Source of the DNA: Cupriavidus consociatus | GTDB taxonomy: Bacteria; Pseudomonadota; Gammaproteobacteria; Burkholderiales; Burkholderiaceae | Direction of reading: 5' to 3' | DNA: 64,000 bases | Assembly (NCBI RefSeq): GCF_017814975.1 | Contig: NZ_JAGIQA010000007.1 | Location: forward strand, 222,375 to 286,374 | Shown: one piece after another, positions 45,673 to 54,728 of the stretch | Position numbering within the stretch: the first letter of the stretch is position 1 | Layout of the letters: every line of letters starts with the position of its first letter | Notes under the pieces: model-generated | The model's input: the letters and a program-made list of their open reading frames with translations, nothing else | Told to the model about the DNA's origin: nothing | Databases searched by the model: none | Program-made: the position numbers and the translations under genes

Positions 45673-47634
45673 ATGTTCACCCTCTTCCTCGAGAACCAGT
45701 CGCTGCTGGCCATCAACGGCGGCGTGCTGCTGGCGATGGTGCTGCTGACGCTGCTGTGCCGCCAGGAGCGGCCGGCTGATCGCATGCTGTTCGGCGGCAT
45801 CACCTTCCTGCTGCTGATGGTCTACCTGACCTGGCGCGTGCGCGAGACGCTGCCCCCATGGCAGCCGACCTTCGCCAGCGCATGGGCGCATGTTTTCTTC
45901 GCATTCGAGTGCATGACGCTGGCCTACACGCTGCTGTCGATCGTGGTGCTCGGCCGCAACAGCAACCATTCGCCCGCGGCCGATGCCGGCGAATCCGCGC
46001 TGCGCCGCGCCGCGCACGTGCCGCGCGTGGACATCTTCATCGCCACCTACAACGAAGGTCTGGACATCCTGGAAAAGACCATCGTTGCGGCGCTGGCGAT
46101 CGACTATCCCGATTTCCGTGTCTGGGTGCTCGACGACACGCGCCGTGACTGGCTGCGCGAATTCTGCGGCCGCGTAGGCGCGTACTACGTGACCCGTCCC
46201 GACAATGCCCACGCCAAGGCCGGCAATCTCAACAACGGCCTGCGCTACAGCGCCGAAGCCGGCGGCGCGCCCTACATTCTGGTGCTGGACGCCGACTTCG
46301 CGCCCCACCGCAACATCCTGCTGCGCACCGTGGGCCTGTTCGGCGACCCGCGTGTGGGCGTGGTCCAGACGCCCCAGTTCTACTACAACGCCGACCCGAT
46401 CCAGTACAACCTGCGGGCCACCGAGTGCTGGGTCGACGAGCAGCGCGCGTTCTTCGACGTAATGCAGCCGGCCAAGGATGCATGGGGCACGGCGTTCTGC
46501 ATCGGCACCTCGTTCGTGGTGCGGCGCGACCTGATCGAGCAGATCGGCGGCTTCCCCACCGGCACCGTCACCGAAGACATCCACCTGACCTATCGGCTGC
46601 TGCGGCACGGCTACATCACGCGCTGGCTCAACGAGCGGCTCAGCGTGGGACTGTCCGCCGAAGGGCTGCCCGAGTACATCAGCCAGCGCAGCCGCTGGGG
46701 GCTGGGCACGGTGCAGGTGGCACTGACCGCCGACGGGCCGCTGCGCGGCCGCGGCTACACCGCGGTGCAGCGGCTGCATTACGTGCATGGGCTGCTGCAC
46801 TGGATGTCGCGGCCATTCACGCTGATGCTGCTGGCGGGTCCGCTGCTGTACTGGTATTTCGGCGTCTCCACGCTGTACGGCGAGCCGCTGCAGTTCCTGG
46901 CCTATGGCCTGCCCGCGCTGGTCGCGTACTGGGCTTACAGCATCTGGATCACCGGCCAGCGCGCGCTGCCGATCTTTACCGAAGTCACGCAGATCGTCGC
47001 GTCGCTGGCAGTCACGGCGTCGCTGGTCAGCGCGATGTTCAAGCCGTTCGGGCGGCCGTTCAAGGTCACCAACAAGGGGCTGGACCGTTCGAAGCTGGTG
47101 ATCCATGGCAAGTTCGCGGCACTGTACGCGGGCCTGCTGGCGTTATCGGCGCTGGGGCTGGGCCGCGCGCTGGTGGTTGATGCCGATGCGCAGGGGCTGG
47201 CCTTCAATACGGTATGGACCGGCGTGGCGCTGATGCTGTACCTGGCTTCATTCCTGGTCTGCGTGGAGCTGCCGCGGCCGCGCAAGGAAGAGAGGTTCCC
47301 GCATCGCGCCGCGGCCTTGCTGCGCGTTGGCGGGCGCGAATACCGCGTCACCACGCGCGACCTGTCCTGCAACGGCGTGGCCGTGACCACGCCGCTTGCT
47401 GCTGCCTTCCAGCCTGGCGCCGAGGGCGCGGTGTGGCTGGCGCAGACCGGCTGGATTCCGTGCCGCGTGGTACGGCGCGAGCAACAGTTGCTCGGCATCG
47501 CGCTGCATGCCGACATGGCCGCGCGTCACAGCCTGATCCGCCTGCTGTTCAGCGATCCCGCACACAACATCGCCCGCCAGGGCCAGCCGCGCCTGGCGAT
47601 CTCGCGCTTCATGCGGCGCGCGCTGCTGGGCTGA
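45673..47634 (+). CDS. BcsA-like processive glycosyltransferase with C-terminal PilZ domain
   Basis: The 653-residue membrane protein is a GT2 synthase with the processive D, DxD, D, QxxRW set: LDDT near residue 155, DAD near 206, TED near 301 and QRSRW near 338. Several membrane helices flank it. A C-terminal PilZ domain keeps both c-di-GMP motifs, RKEER near 540 and DLSCNG near 563. It is shorter than cellulose synthase BcsA, and no bcsB or bcsC follows, so the polymer need not be cellulose. Activation by c-di-GMP is expected. Confidence 0.88.
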   Translation: MFTLFLENQSLLAINGGVLLAMVLLTLLCRQERPADRMLFGGITFLLLMVYLTWRVRETLPPWQPTFASAWAHVFFAFECMTLAYTLLSIVVLGRNSNHSPAADAGESALRRAAHVPRVDIFIATYNEGLDILEKTIVAALAIDYPDFRVWVLDDTRRDWLREFCGRVGAYYVTRPDNAHAKAGNLNNGLRYSAEAGGAPYILVLDADFAPHRNILLRTVGLFGDPRVGVVQTPQFYYNADPIQYNLRATECWVDEQRAFFDVMQPAKDAWGTAFCIGTSFVVRRDLIEQIGGFPTGTVTEDIHLTYRLLRHGYITRWLNERLSVGLSAEGLPEYISQRSRWGLGTVQVALTADGPLRGRGYTAVQRLHYVHGLLHWMSRPFTLMLLAGPLLYWYFGVSTLYGEPLQFLAYGLPALVAYWAYSIWITGQRALPIFTEVTQIVASLAVTASLVSAMFKPFGRPFKVTNKGLDRSKLVIHGKFAALYAGLLALSALGLGRALVVDADAQGLAFNTVWTGVALMLYLASFLVCVELPRPRKEERFPHRAAALLRVGGREYRVTTRDLSCNGVAVTTPLAAAFQPGAEGAVWLAQTGWIPCRVVRREQQLLGIALHADMAARHSLIRLLFSDPAHNIARQGQPRLAISRFMRRALLG

Positions 47635-47672
47635 ACAATGACCACCTTTCACTGACTCTCCGGGAATCCTTC

Positions 47673-49310
47673 ATGCCAAGCCTGAGCCGCCACTCCTTCC
47701 GCACACCACGCCTGCTGCCCCGCACCTCGGTGTTGGCGCTGTCGCTGGCGCTGGCAGCCTGCACGCTGGAGCCACAATACCAACGGCCAGACGCGCCGAT
47801 TCCCTCGGCGTTTCCGGATGGCGCCGCCTATCGCACGCCGCAGGCCCGCACCGCTGCCGGCCAGCCTGGCCAGCCTGGCCAGCCTGCCCGGCCGGCGCAG
47901 CCGCCCGGACCCTCCGCCGCCGATCTCGGCTGGCGCGATGTCTTCGTCGACCCGCAACTGCGCCAGCTGATCGAACTCTCGCTGGCGAACAACCGCGACC
48001 TGCGCATAGCCACGCTTTCTATCGACGAAGCCCGCGCGCTCTACCAGATCGAACGCGCGGCGCAGTTCCCGACGGTCGAGGCCAATGCCGGCCTGGTGTC
48101 GCAACGCCTGTCGTCGCAGGTGCGCGCGCCGGGCCAGTCGCAGCAGATCACCACCTACAACGCCGGCATCGGCTTTACCGCATTCGAACTCGATTTCTTC
48201 GGCCGGGTGCGCAGCCTCAAGCATGCGGCGCTGGAGCAATACCTGGCCACCGAGGAAGCCCGCCGCAGCGCGCAGATCGCGCTGGTGGCCGAGGTTGCCA
48301 ACGCCTACCTGACGCTGCGCGCGGACCGCGAGCTGCTGCGGCTGTCGCAGGACACCCTGAAGACGCAGCAGCAAGCGGCTGAGATGGTGCTGCGCGGACG
48401 CCAGGCGGGCGCGATGGCGCAACTGGACCAGCATCGCGCGCAAACCCAGGTGCAAACCGCACAGGTCGGCGTGGAACAGTACACGCGGCAGGTGGCGCAG
48501 GACGAGAACGCGCTGGCGCTGCTGGTCGGCACCCAGTTGCCGAAGTCGATCGCGGGGGGTGGCAACCCGGCTGCGGGCGCGGCGGCAGATGCGCTCGATC
48601 CGCGCACGCTGATGCAAGAGTTCCCGGAGGGGCTGCCATCGAGCCTGCTGGAGCGGCGCCCCGACATCCTCGACGCAGAACACCGGCTCAAGGCCGCCAA
48701 CGCCAATATCGGCGCCGCGCGCGCGGCGTTCTTCCCCCGCATCTCGCTGACCGGCGCGCTGGGCGTGGCCAGCACCAGCCTGGCTGGGCTGTTCTCCGGC
48801 GGCATGGCCTGGTTGTTCGCGCCGCAGCTGACGGTGCCGATCTTTGACGCCGGGCGCAATCGTGCCGGGCTGGATGCCGCCAACGTGCGCAAGGACATCA
48901 ACGTGGCAAATTACGAGAAGACCATCCAGACCGCCTTCCGCGAAGTGGCCGACAGCATGGCGGCGCGCGCGACCTACGAGCGCCAGGTCAAGGCGCAGGA
49001 AGCGCTGGTGCGCGAAACCAGCGAAACCCGGCGGCTGTCGGAGATGCGCTTCAAGAACGGGGTCGATGACTACTTCGGCGTCTTCGATGCGCAGCGCCAG
49101 CTCTATGCCGCGCAACAGTCGCTGGTCACGTACAAGCTCGCCGGGCTGACCAGCCGGGTATCGCTGTACAAGGCGCTTGGCGGCGGCTGGCGGGAGGTGA
49201 CGGACAACACGGGCAATGGCGCCCGCCCTGCGCCACCCGGACCGGCGGCACCGGCCGCGCCGCGGGCGCAAGCGCCGGCGCCGGCGCCGGTAGCCGCCGC
49301 GCCTCGCTGA
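47673..49310 (+). CDS. NodT-type outer-membrane efflux channel lipoprotein
   Basis: The 545-residue protein has a lipoprotein signal ending in LALAAC (Cys near residue 30) and two TolC-like repeats typical of the RND outer-membrane factor family, with DLGWRDVFVDPQLRQLIELSLANNRDLR and SLLERRPDILDAEHRLKAANANIGAARAAFFP. The tail is a Pro/Ala linker. No RND pump gene adjoins it. Its place after the adaptor and synthase suggests polymer export. Confidence 0.87.
   Translation: MPSLSRHSFRTPRLLPRTSVLALSLALAACTLEPQYQRPDAPIPSAFPDGAAYRTPQARTAAGQPGQPGQPARPAQPPGPSAADLGWRDVFVDPQLRQLIELSLANNRDLRIATLSIDEARALYQIERAAQFPTVEANAGLVSQRLSSQVRAPGQSQQITTYNAGIGFTAFELDFFGRVRSLKHAALEQYLATEEARRSAQIALVAEVANAYLTLRADRELLRLSQDTLKTQQQAAEMVLRGRQAGAMAQLDQHRAQTQVQTAQVGVEQYTRQVAQDENALALLVGTQLPKSIAGGGNPAAGAAADALDPRTLMQEFPEGLPSSLLERRPDILDAEHRLKAANANIGAARAAFFPRISLTGALGVASTSLAGLFSGGMAWLFAPQLTVPIFDAGRNRAGLDAANVRKDINVANYEKTIQTAFREVADSMAARATYERQVKAQEALVRETSETRRLSEMRFKNGVDDYFGVFDAQRQLYAAQQSLVTYKLAGLTSRVSLYKALGGGWREVTDNTGNGARPAPPGPAAPAAPRAQAPAPAPVAAAPR
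47859..47885 (+). repeat. Three 9-bp tandem repeats in the channel gene
   Basis: GGCCAGCCT is repeated three times in direct contact and encodes GQPGQPGQP in a linker near residue 65. Copy number may vary between strains. Confidence 0.65.
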
Positions 49311-49521
49311 AGGACACGGCCGGATTGGCGGAATAAGAGCGCCGCGAGACCGCCACGCCATCCGTGCGACCTGCCACGCGAACATGGGGGGAGTCCATGC
49401 GCGTTGCCGATGAATCGCGATGACGCGTCCATGCAGTGCATCAAGAGACCGTGGCCGGCGGGGGAGCCGGCCGTGCGGCCCGCGGCAAAAACAATGGCAA
49501 CGGGCCAAGGCCCGTGCAGGA

Positions 49522-51684
49522 TCAATAGCTAAGCTGCAAGCCGACCCGCGCGCTGCGGCCCGCGCCTGGCGCAATCCACAAGCTGCTGTACGAACTGGCG
49601 TAGTAAGTCTTGTCGAACAGGTTGCCCACGTTGAACGTGACGCGCACCTGGCGGCTGTACTGCCAATAGCCGTGCAAATCCACCACCACGTAGGCGGGCA
49701 GCGAGAACGAATCGCGCACATCGCCCGATCGCCGCCCCGTGTAGCGCAAGCCCGCGCCGATGCCATAGCGCTGGCCCACCGGCGCGGCGTCTTCATAGAC
49801 TGTCAGCAGGCTGCCGCTGGTGCGCGGCACATTGGTCAGCGGCGTACCCGGGGCGAGGCGCGTATCCTGCGTGATCTCGGCATCGGTCAGTGCAAAGCTG
49901 CCCGAGATGCGCCAGTGCTTGCCCACCTGCCCCGCCACATCGAGTTCCACGCCGCGGCTACGGGCTTCGCCGGCGGCAATGTAGAACGACGGGTCAGCCG
50001 GGTCGGTGGCCAGCACATTGCGCTTGCGGATCTCGAACACCGCCAGCGTGGCGCCGGTGCGGCGGTCGTCGCTGTCGAACTTGACGCCCGCCTCGACGGC
50101 GCGGCCGCGCTCCGGGTCAAACGGCTGGCCCGCGGCATCCGTGCCGGCATTGGGACGGAACGACTGGCTGGCGTTGGCAAACAGCGAGAGATTGTCGCTG
50201 GCGAGATAGCTCACGCCCACGCGCGGCGACACGGCGTTCTGGTGCTGCGTGGTGCGGGTACCACTCAGGTGGTTGTCCAGCGACTGGTCGAACGCGTCGA
50301 AACGCGCGCCGGCCAGCACGCGCCAGCGCTCGCCCAGGTTGAGCTGGTCCTGCACATAGGCGCCGACATTGCGCTGGCGCTCGTACGTGTCCGTGTTCCA
50401 CGGCATGGGCGGTGCCGGCTGGCCATAGACCGGATCGTAGATATCGATCGCGTAAGGCGCCGCGGTAGTCGGGCTCTTGCGCAGGATCGCCATGGTGTTG
50501 CCGAAGCGGTAGGCGTCCACGCCCAGCAGCAGTTCGTGCCCGATCGGACCGGTCGTGAACTTGCCGGTCACGCTGGCCTGCAGCGAGACATCGTCCGACT
50601 GGAAATCGCGGTAGCGATGCTGGCGCCACAGCGTGCGGCCATCGGCGGCCAGCGACGTCGCCTCGCTCGAATGCCCGCTCAGCGCGCCGCCGCGGTACGA
50701 CAGTGCGAGCCGCCCTTTCCAGTTGTCCGAGAACTGGTGCTCAACGCTGAGCTGGTGCGACTGGCTGTCGATCCGCATGTCGCCGTCGCCAGGCTCACCC
50801 AGGAAGCGCGAGCGCGGGATCCGTCCAAGCTGGCCATCGACCGCGACCACGCCGCGGTCCATCGGCGTGGTGTAACGCTGAAATTCCGCCGCGTACTGCA
50901 GGATGGTGTCGCTGCCCAGCGCCAATGTGAACGACGGCGCCACCAGGTAGCGCTGGCTCTGGATGTAGTCGCGCGTGCTGCCCTGGTGGTCGGCCACGGC
51001 GATCAGCCTGCCTGCCACGCTCTCGCCCAGCGGGCCGGTGATGTCCGCGCTTGCGCGGTAGCCGTCGCGCGTGCCCAGCTCCATCGAATAGACCTGCGCC
51101 GGCCGGAACTGCGGCTGGCGCGTCACGACGTTAAACGTGCCGCCGGGCTCGCTGGTGCCGTACAGCGATGAGGTAGGTCCCTTGAGCACCTCTACGCGAT
51201 CAATGGTGGCCGCGTCCATCGGCGCGGCATAGCCGCGGTTGGCGGCAAAGCCGTTGACGAGGTAGCCGGCGCCGGTATTCTCGTTGCCGGTAAAGCCGCG
51301 CATGGCGAAGTTGTCCCACAGGCCGCCGAAATTGTTCTGGCGCGCCACGCCGCTGACATAGTCGAAGGTCTGGTCGAAACGGGTCGCGCCGATATCGTCG
51401 AGCATGGCACGCGGCACCACGCGCACGGATTGCGGGATCTCGCGCAGTGGCGTGTCGGTGCGGGTGGCACCGGTGGCGTCGGGCGGGTTGTATGATGCGG
51501 TGCCGACCACCGAGACCGTCGGCAGCGTAATATCGGGCGAAGTGGAGGCCTTGGCGGCATCGGTTGCATCGGCGGCATCTGCCAATGCGGACCACGCCAG
51601 CAGCAGCGCGGCAAGCGGCCGCGTCGGCGCGGCGTGACCGGCGATGCGGCTGCGCCCGGCAATAATAGGCTGCGAAAGCAGCAT
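49522..51684 (-). CDS. TonB-dependent siderophore receptor
   Basis: The 720-residue protein has a signal region, a plug domain (about residues 75-200: TDTPLREIPQSVRVVPRAMLDDIGATRFDQ and VEVLKGPTSSLYGTSEPGGTFNVVTRQP) and a 22-strand barrel ending in an aromatic residue (LQLSY). It imports ferric siderophores with TonB energy. I chose the ATG at 51684, since the 16-residue upstream extension spoils the signal peptide. It diverges from a Fur-family regulator across a Fur-type box. Confidence 0.92.
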   Translation of the reverse strand: MLLSQPIIAGRSRIAGHAAPTRPLAALLLAWSALADAADATDAAKASTSPDITLPTVSVVGTASYNPPDATGATRTDTPLREIPQSVRVVPRAMLDDIGATRFDQTFDYVSGVARQNNFGGLWDNFAMRGFTGNENTGAGYLVNGFAANRGYAAPMDAATIDRVEVLKGPTSSLYGTSEPGGTFNVVTRQPQFRPAQVYSMELGTRDGYRASADITGPLGESVAGRLIAVADHQGSTRDYIQSQRYLVAPSFTLALGSDTILQYAAEFQRYTTPMDRGVVAVDGQLGRIPRSRFLGEPGDGDMRIDSQSHQLSVEHQFSDNWKGRLALSYRGGALSGHSSEATSLAADGRTLWRQHRYRDFQSDDVSLQASVTGKFTTGPIGHELLLGVDAYRFGNTMAILRKSPTTAAPYAIDIYDPVYGQPAPPMPWNTDTYERQRNVGAYVQDQLNLGERWRVLAGARFDAFDQSLDNHLSGTRTTQHQNAVSPRVGVSYLASDNLSLFANASQSFRPNAGTDAAGQPFDPERGRAVEAGVKFDSDDRRTGATLAVFEIRKRNVLATDPADPSFYIAAGEARSRGVELDVAGQVGKHWRISGSFALTDAEITQDTRLAPGTPLTNVPRTSGSLLTVYEDAAPVGQRYGIGAGLRYTGRRSGDVRDSFSLPAYVVVDLHGYWQYSRQVRVTFNVGNLFDKTYYASSYSSLWIAPGAGRSARVGLQLSY

Positions 51685-51737
51685 GATGTCTGGCACCCCG
51701 TAAGAGCAGCGCGTGGCGGCTGGCACCGGCACGCGCT

Positions 51738-51761
51738 TTAATGATAATCTGTTCTCATTAA
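51738..51761. promoter_or_regulatory. Fur-type box between the receptor and the Fur-family gene
   Basis: TTAATGA and TCATTAA form perfect 7-bp arms around a 10-bp spacer, and the stretch contains AATGATAATC as in Fur boxes. It lies 10 bp before the Fur-family ATG, so that gene is probably self-regulated and the receptor metal-regulated. Confidence 0.65.
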
Positions 51762-51771
51762 GATTTTAGTC

Positions 51772-52206
51772 ATGGAACGCATGACCCGTCAACGCGGCGC
51801 TGTGCTGGCAGCGCTGAAGGAAGCCGGCCGGCCGCTGAGCCCGGCGGAAATCCTGCAGGCGGCACAGCGCGAGGTGCCGTCGCTGGGACTCGCCACCGTC
51901 TATCGCAATATCCGGGCGTTGCTGGAGGATGCGCAGCTGCATGCTGTCGAACTGCCCGGACAGCCGGACCGCTACGAACTGGCCGACCACCCGGGAGAAA
52001 CGGTCACGCACCGGCATCACCGGCACTACTTCCAGTGCCTGTCTTGCGACCGCGTGTTTCCGCTGGAGGGGTGCCCGGGGCACCTGGAAGACATCACGCC
52101 GCCGGGATTCGAGGTCGAGCACCACGAACTGACGCTGCTGGGGCGTTGCCCGGAATGCGCGCGCAAGCCGGGCAAGCGGCGCAAGGCGCCTGCGCACAGC
52201 CATTGA
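51772..52206 (+). CDS. Fur-family metalloregulator
   Basis: The 144-residue protein has a winged helix (PLSPAEILQAAQREVPSLGLATVYRNIRALLE, residues about 23-54), the metal-site HRHHRHYFQC segment, and two structural zinc pairs CLSC and CPEC. Its sequence could be Fur-like or Zur-like. The adjoining siderophore receptor favours iron, and the histidine-rich HRHHRH leaves zinc possible. It lies directly behind the Fur-type box. Confidence 0.87.
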   Translation: MERMTRQRGAVLAALKEAGRPLSPAEILQAAQREVPSLGLATVYRNIRALLEDAQLHAVELPGQPDRYELADHPGETVTHRHHRHYFQCLSCDRVFPLEGCPGHLEDITPPGFEVEHHELTLLGRCPECARKPGKRRKAPAHSH

Positions 52207-52290
52207 GCACGGGCAGGCCGGAACAACTGGAACAACTGTACAGCGCCGCGCACCGAAACCTGTATATGGCGCCCTGGCGGGACTTGCCGC

Positions 52291-53229
52291 ATGATGCGGC
52301 TGCATCGCGCACCAGACGCGAGCATTCCCCCAGGATTCCAATTGCCGCACACCGCCTCCGGAAAAAGCTCGACCCTGATTGCCGTTCTCGCCCTGACCGG
52401 CTCGATGGCCTCGCTGTGCGTCGGCACGTCGTTCGCCAAGCATCTGTTCGACGCGCTCGGCGCGCAAGGCACCACGGCGCTTCGGGTCAGTTTCTCGGCC
52501 CTGATCCTGCTGTGCGTATGGCGGCCGTGGCGCATCCCCCTGACGCGCGCCAATGCGCTGGCGATCGCGCTGTATGGCGCGGCGCTCGGCGCGACCAACC
52601 TGCTGTTCTACATGTCGCTGCGCACAGTACCGCTGGGGCTGGCGATTGCCATCGAATTCACCGGACCGCTGGCAGTGGCGGTGATGTCGTCGCGGCGCGC
52701 CATCGACTTCCTGTGGATAGCATGCGCGGTGACCGGCCTGCTGCTGTTGCTGCCGATCGGCGAGGCGGCCGGCACGCTCGACCCGGTTGGCATCGGCTAT
52801 GCATTGGCCGCCGGCGTGGGCTGGGCGCTCTATATCGTGTTCGGGCAGAAGGCCGGCAATGCGCATGGCGGCCAGGCCACCTCGCTGGGGCTGACCATGG
52901 CGGCGCTGGTGGTATTGCCATTTGGCGTGGCGCACGCCGGCAGCGCGCTGCTCAGCCCGCCGCTGCTGCTGGCGGGGCTGGCGGTGGGCGTGCTGTCCAG
53001 CGCGATTCCCTATTCGCTGGAAATGGTGGCGCTCAAGCGCCTGCACCGGCGCACCTTCGGCATCCTGCTGAGCATGGAGCCGGCAATGGGTGCGCTGGCG
53101 GGGCTGGTGTTCCTGCATGAACAGCTGAGCCCGCTGCAGTGGCTGGCGATCGCCAGCATCATCATTGCTTCGGTCGGTTGCACGGCGACTGCGCGCGGCA
53201 AGCGCGACGCCGGCCGTGACCTGGCGTAG
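52291..53229 (+). CDS. RhtA-like EamA/DMT-family exporter
   Basis: The 312-residue membrane protein has ten helices in two EamA halves. SMASLCVGTSFAKHLFDALGAQGTTALRVSFSAL and the second-half AIPYSLEMVALKRLHRRTFGILLSMEPAMGALAGL are close to threonine/homoserine exporter RhtA. It probably exports amino acids. Adjacent ATGs at 52291 and 52294 are possible. It converges on the GNAT gene after 3 bp. Confidence 0.85.
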   Translation: MMRLHRAPDASIPPGFQLPHTASGKSSTLIAVLALTGSMASLCVGTSFAKHLFDALGAQGTTALRVSFSALILLCVWRPWRIPLTRANALAIALYGAALGATNLLFYMSLRTVPLGLAIAIEFTGPLAVAVMSSRRAIDFLWIACAVTGLLLLLPIGEAAGTLDPVGIGYALAAGVGWALYIVFGQKAGNAHGGQATSLGLTMAALVVLPFGVAHAGSALLSPPLLLAGLAVGVLSSAIPYSLEMVALKRLHRRTFGILLSMEPAMGALAGLVFLHEQLSPLQWLAIASIIIASVGCTATARGKRDAGRDLA

Positions 53230-53232
53230 CGC

Positions 53233-53832
53233 TCAGTACGCGCCGAACCAGTCTGCCGGCAGCTGCTGGCTGCTGCCGGCTTCCTCTCGCAGCGTCATCG
53301 AGACTTCGTGCAGGAAACTGTCCTCCGGATTGCGGCGGCTGCTGAAGCCCAGGCCCCGCAGGATCGCCAGCATGCGGCGGTTCTCGCTGAGCACGTCGCC
53401 GCGCATGGCGCGCAATCCAGCCGCGCGGGCATGGTCGCGCAACCTCGTGATCAGGCGCCGGCCCAGTCCCTGCCCTTGCCAGCCATCGGCGACGACCACC
53501 GCAAATTCGGCAACGCGGCCGGCCACCACGTATTCGGCGCTGGCGACGATCGCCGGCGTTCCTTGCGCGTCAGGTGCGACCACCACCAGAGCCATGCTGC
53601 CCGGCGCCGGGCTGGCCAGCGCATCGACGACCTCGTCGACCACGCGCCCGCCGGTGAGGAAGCGGAAGTAGCGGCTTTCACGCGACAGCCCATCGACCAT
53701 GGTCCGCAGCGCGCCGCGATCCTGGTCGCGGGTGCGGCGCATGGTCAGTTGCACGCCCCGGCCCGCGGGCCAGGTTTCTGCCGGCGGTTCGCTGGCGGCT
53801 TGCTCTGTCGTCGATCCGGTCCTGCCTGTCAT
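53233..53832 (-). CDS. GNAT-family N-acetyltransferase
   Basis: The 199-residue protein has a GNAT fold. The acetyl-CoA loop is VVVADGWQGQGLGRRLITRLRDHARAAGL (V-x-x-x-x-Q-x-x-G-x-G/A motif, about residues 112-140), and N-terminal helices include LSRESRYFRFLTGG. This RF-containing subgroup is often found fused to acyl-CoA synthetases or standing alone, as here. The substrate is unknown. Confidence 0.8.
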   Translation of the reverse strand: MTGRTGSTTEQAASEPPAETWPAGRGVQLTMRRTRDQDRGALRTMVDGLSRESRYFRFLTGGRVVDEVVDALASPAPGSMALVVVAPDAQGTPAIVASAEYVVAGRVAEFAVVVADGWQGQGLGRRLITRLRDHARAAGLRAMRGDVLSENRRMLAILRGLGFSSRRNPEDSFLHEVSMTLREEAGSSQQLPADWFGAY

Positions 53833-53880
53833 GCCACAACCCCTGAATACATTATCCGTAGCCAGAGTATAGGCAATAAC

Positions 53881-53903
53881 CTGACTTTTGCAAATGAAGT
53901 CAG
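53881..53903. promoter_or_regulatory. Inverted repeat before the HxlR regulator
   Basis: CTGACTT and AAGTCAG form perfect 7-bp arms around 9 bp in the 88-bp gap between the divergent GNAT and HxlR genes, ending 17 bp before the HxlR ATG. It is a likely self-regulation operator. Confidence 0.5.
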
Positions 53904-53920
53904 CGTGCTAAGCTGCCGGC

Positions 53921-54394
53921 ATGATGAACGCCACTGCGTCCGCTCTCCGTCAATGCTCGATCGCCGCCACGCTTTCGCTGATCGGCGAGAAGTGGACGAT
54001 TCTTATCTTGCGGGACGTCTTCCACGGCGTCACGCGCTTCGACGATTTCCTGCGTCGGCTCGAATGCTCCCCGGCCGTGCTGTCCGCGCGGCTCAAGACG
54101 CTGACCGAAGCCGGCCTGCTGCGCAAGGTCGGCTACCGCGAGCCAGGCGAGCGCGAGCGCTTCGAGTACCGCCCAACCCGCGCCGCCGTCGAGTTGTTGC
54201 CGGTGCTGATCGGCCTGATGCAGTGGGGCGACAGCCACATGACGTCCTGCGGCGAAGGCCCGGTGCAGATTCGCTCGCAGGCTAGCGGCAAGCTGGTGCG
54301 CGCGGCGCTGGTCGATGAGGACGGTGAGCTGGTGTCTCCGCGCGACATGCAGATCGTCCCCGTCGGTCCCCGCCGCACCGAAGGCGAGCCATAA
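53921..54394 (+). CDS. HxlR-family transcriptional regulator
   Basis: The 157-residue protein has the HxlR winged helix: CSIAATLSLIGEKWTILILRDVFHGVTRFDDFLRRLECSPAVLSARLKTLTEAGLL (about residues 12-66), with the conserved Cys at the start, which in some relatives senses electrophiles. A C-terminal part of about 50 residues follows. It diverges from the GNAT gene. Its targets are unknown. Confidence 0.88.
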   Translation: MMNATASALRQCSIAATLSLIGEKWTILILRDVFHGVTRFDDFLRRLECSPAVLSARLKTLTEAGLLRKVGYREPGERERFEYRPTRAAVELLPVLIGLMQWGDSHMTSCGEGPVQIRSQASGKLVRAALVDEDGELVSPRDMQIVPVGPRRTEGEP

Positions 54395-54440
54395 TCCGCT
54401 TGCGTCCCTTGCTGCGCCGCACCGGCGCGGCACACTGCAC

Positions 54441-54457
54441 TGCACCATGACTGTGCC
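54441..54457. promoter_or_regulatory. NtrC-like activator site
   Basis: TGCACCATGACTGTGCC has half-sites TGCAC and GTGCc with the 7-bp spacing of NtrC sites. It lies about 95 bp upstream of the sigma-54 -24 element, at enhancer distance. Confidence 0.5.
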
Positions 54458-54550
54458 GGCGATCCGCAAACCGCCCCAGCACAGCGCATCGCGACTTGCC
54501 GCCGACGCCACCCCACGCTTCAAAGCCCCACCCGCCGTCACTTCACGCTC

Positions 54551-54565
54551 TGGCACACCCCTTGC
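54551..54565 (+). promoter_or_regulatory. Sigma-54 promoter of the nitrate assimilation operon
   Basis: TGGCACA-N4-TTGC matches the -24/-12 consensus, with GG at 54552-54553 and GC at 54564-54565 separated by 10 bp as required. The start should fall near 54577, leaving a leader of about 150 nt before narK. Confidence 0.75.
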
Positions 54566-54728
54566 GTAATGTGGTCCGGGCCCGTCAACGGCGACCGGCC
54601 CACCCCACATACGCAGCGGCTATCCCAGGTAGCGGCTGTCAGGACAACGGCGTCCCCTGAACCGGCTCATCAGATCATCGATGGGTCGGCTCGCGGGACG
54701 CCATTTGTTTTTCTTGGAGCAAGTGACG

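Noticed and set aside
45673..47634. Cellulose synthase bcsA
   Set aside because: The catalytic and PilZ motifs fit the BcsA family, but bcsB, bcsC and bcsZ are absent and the partners differ, so naming the polymer cellulose is not supported.
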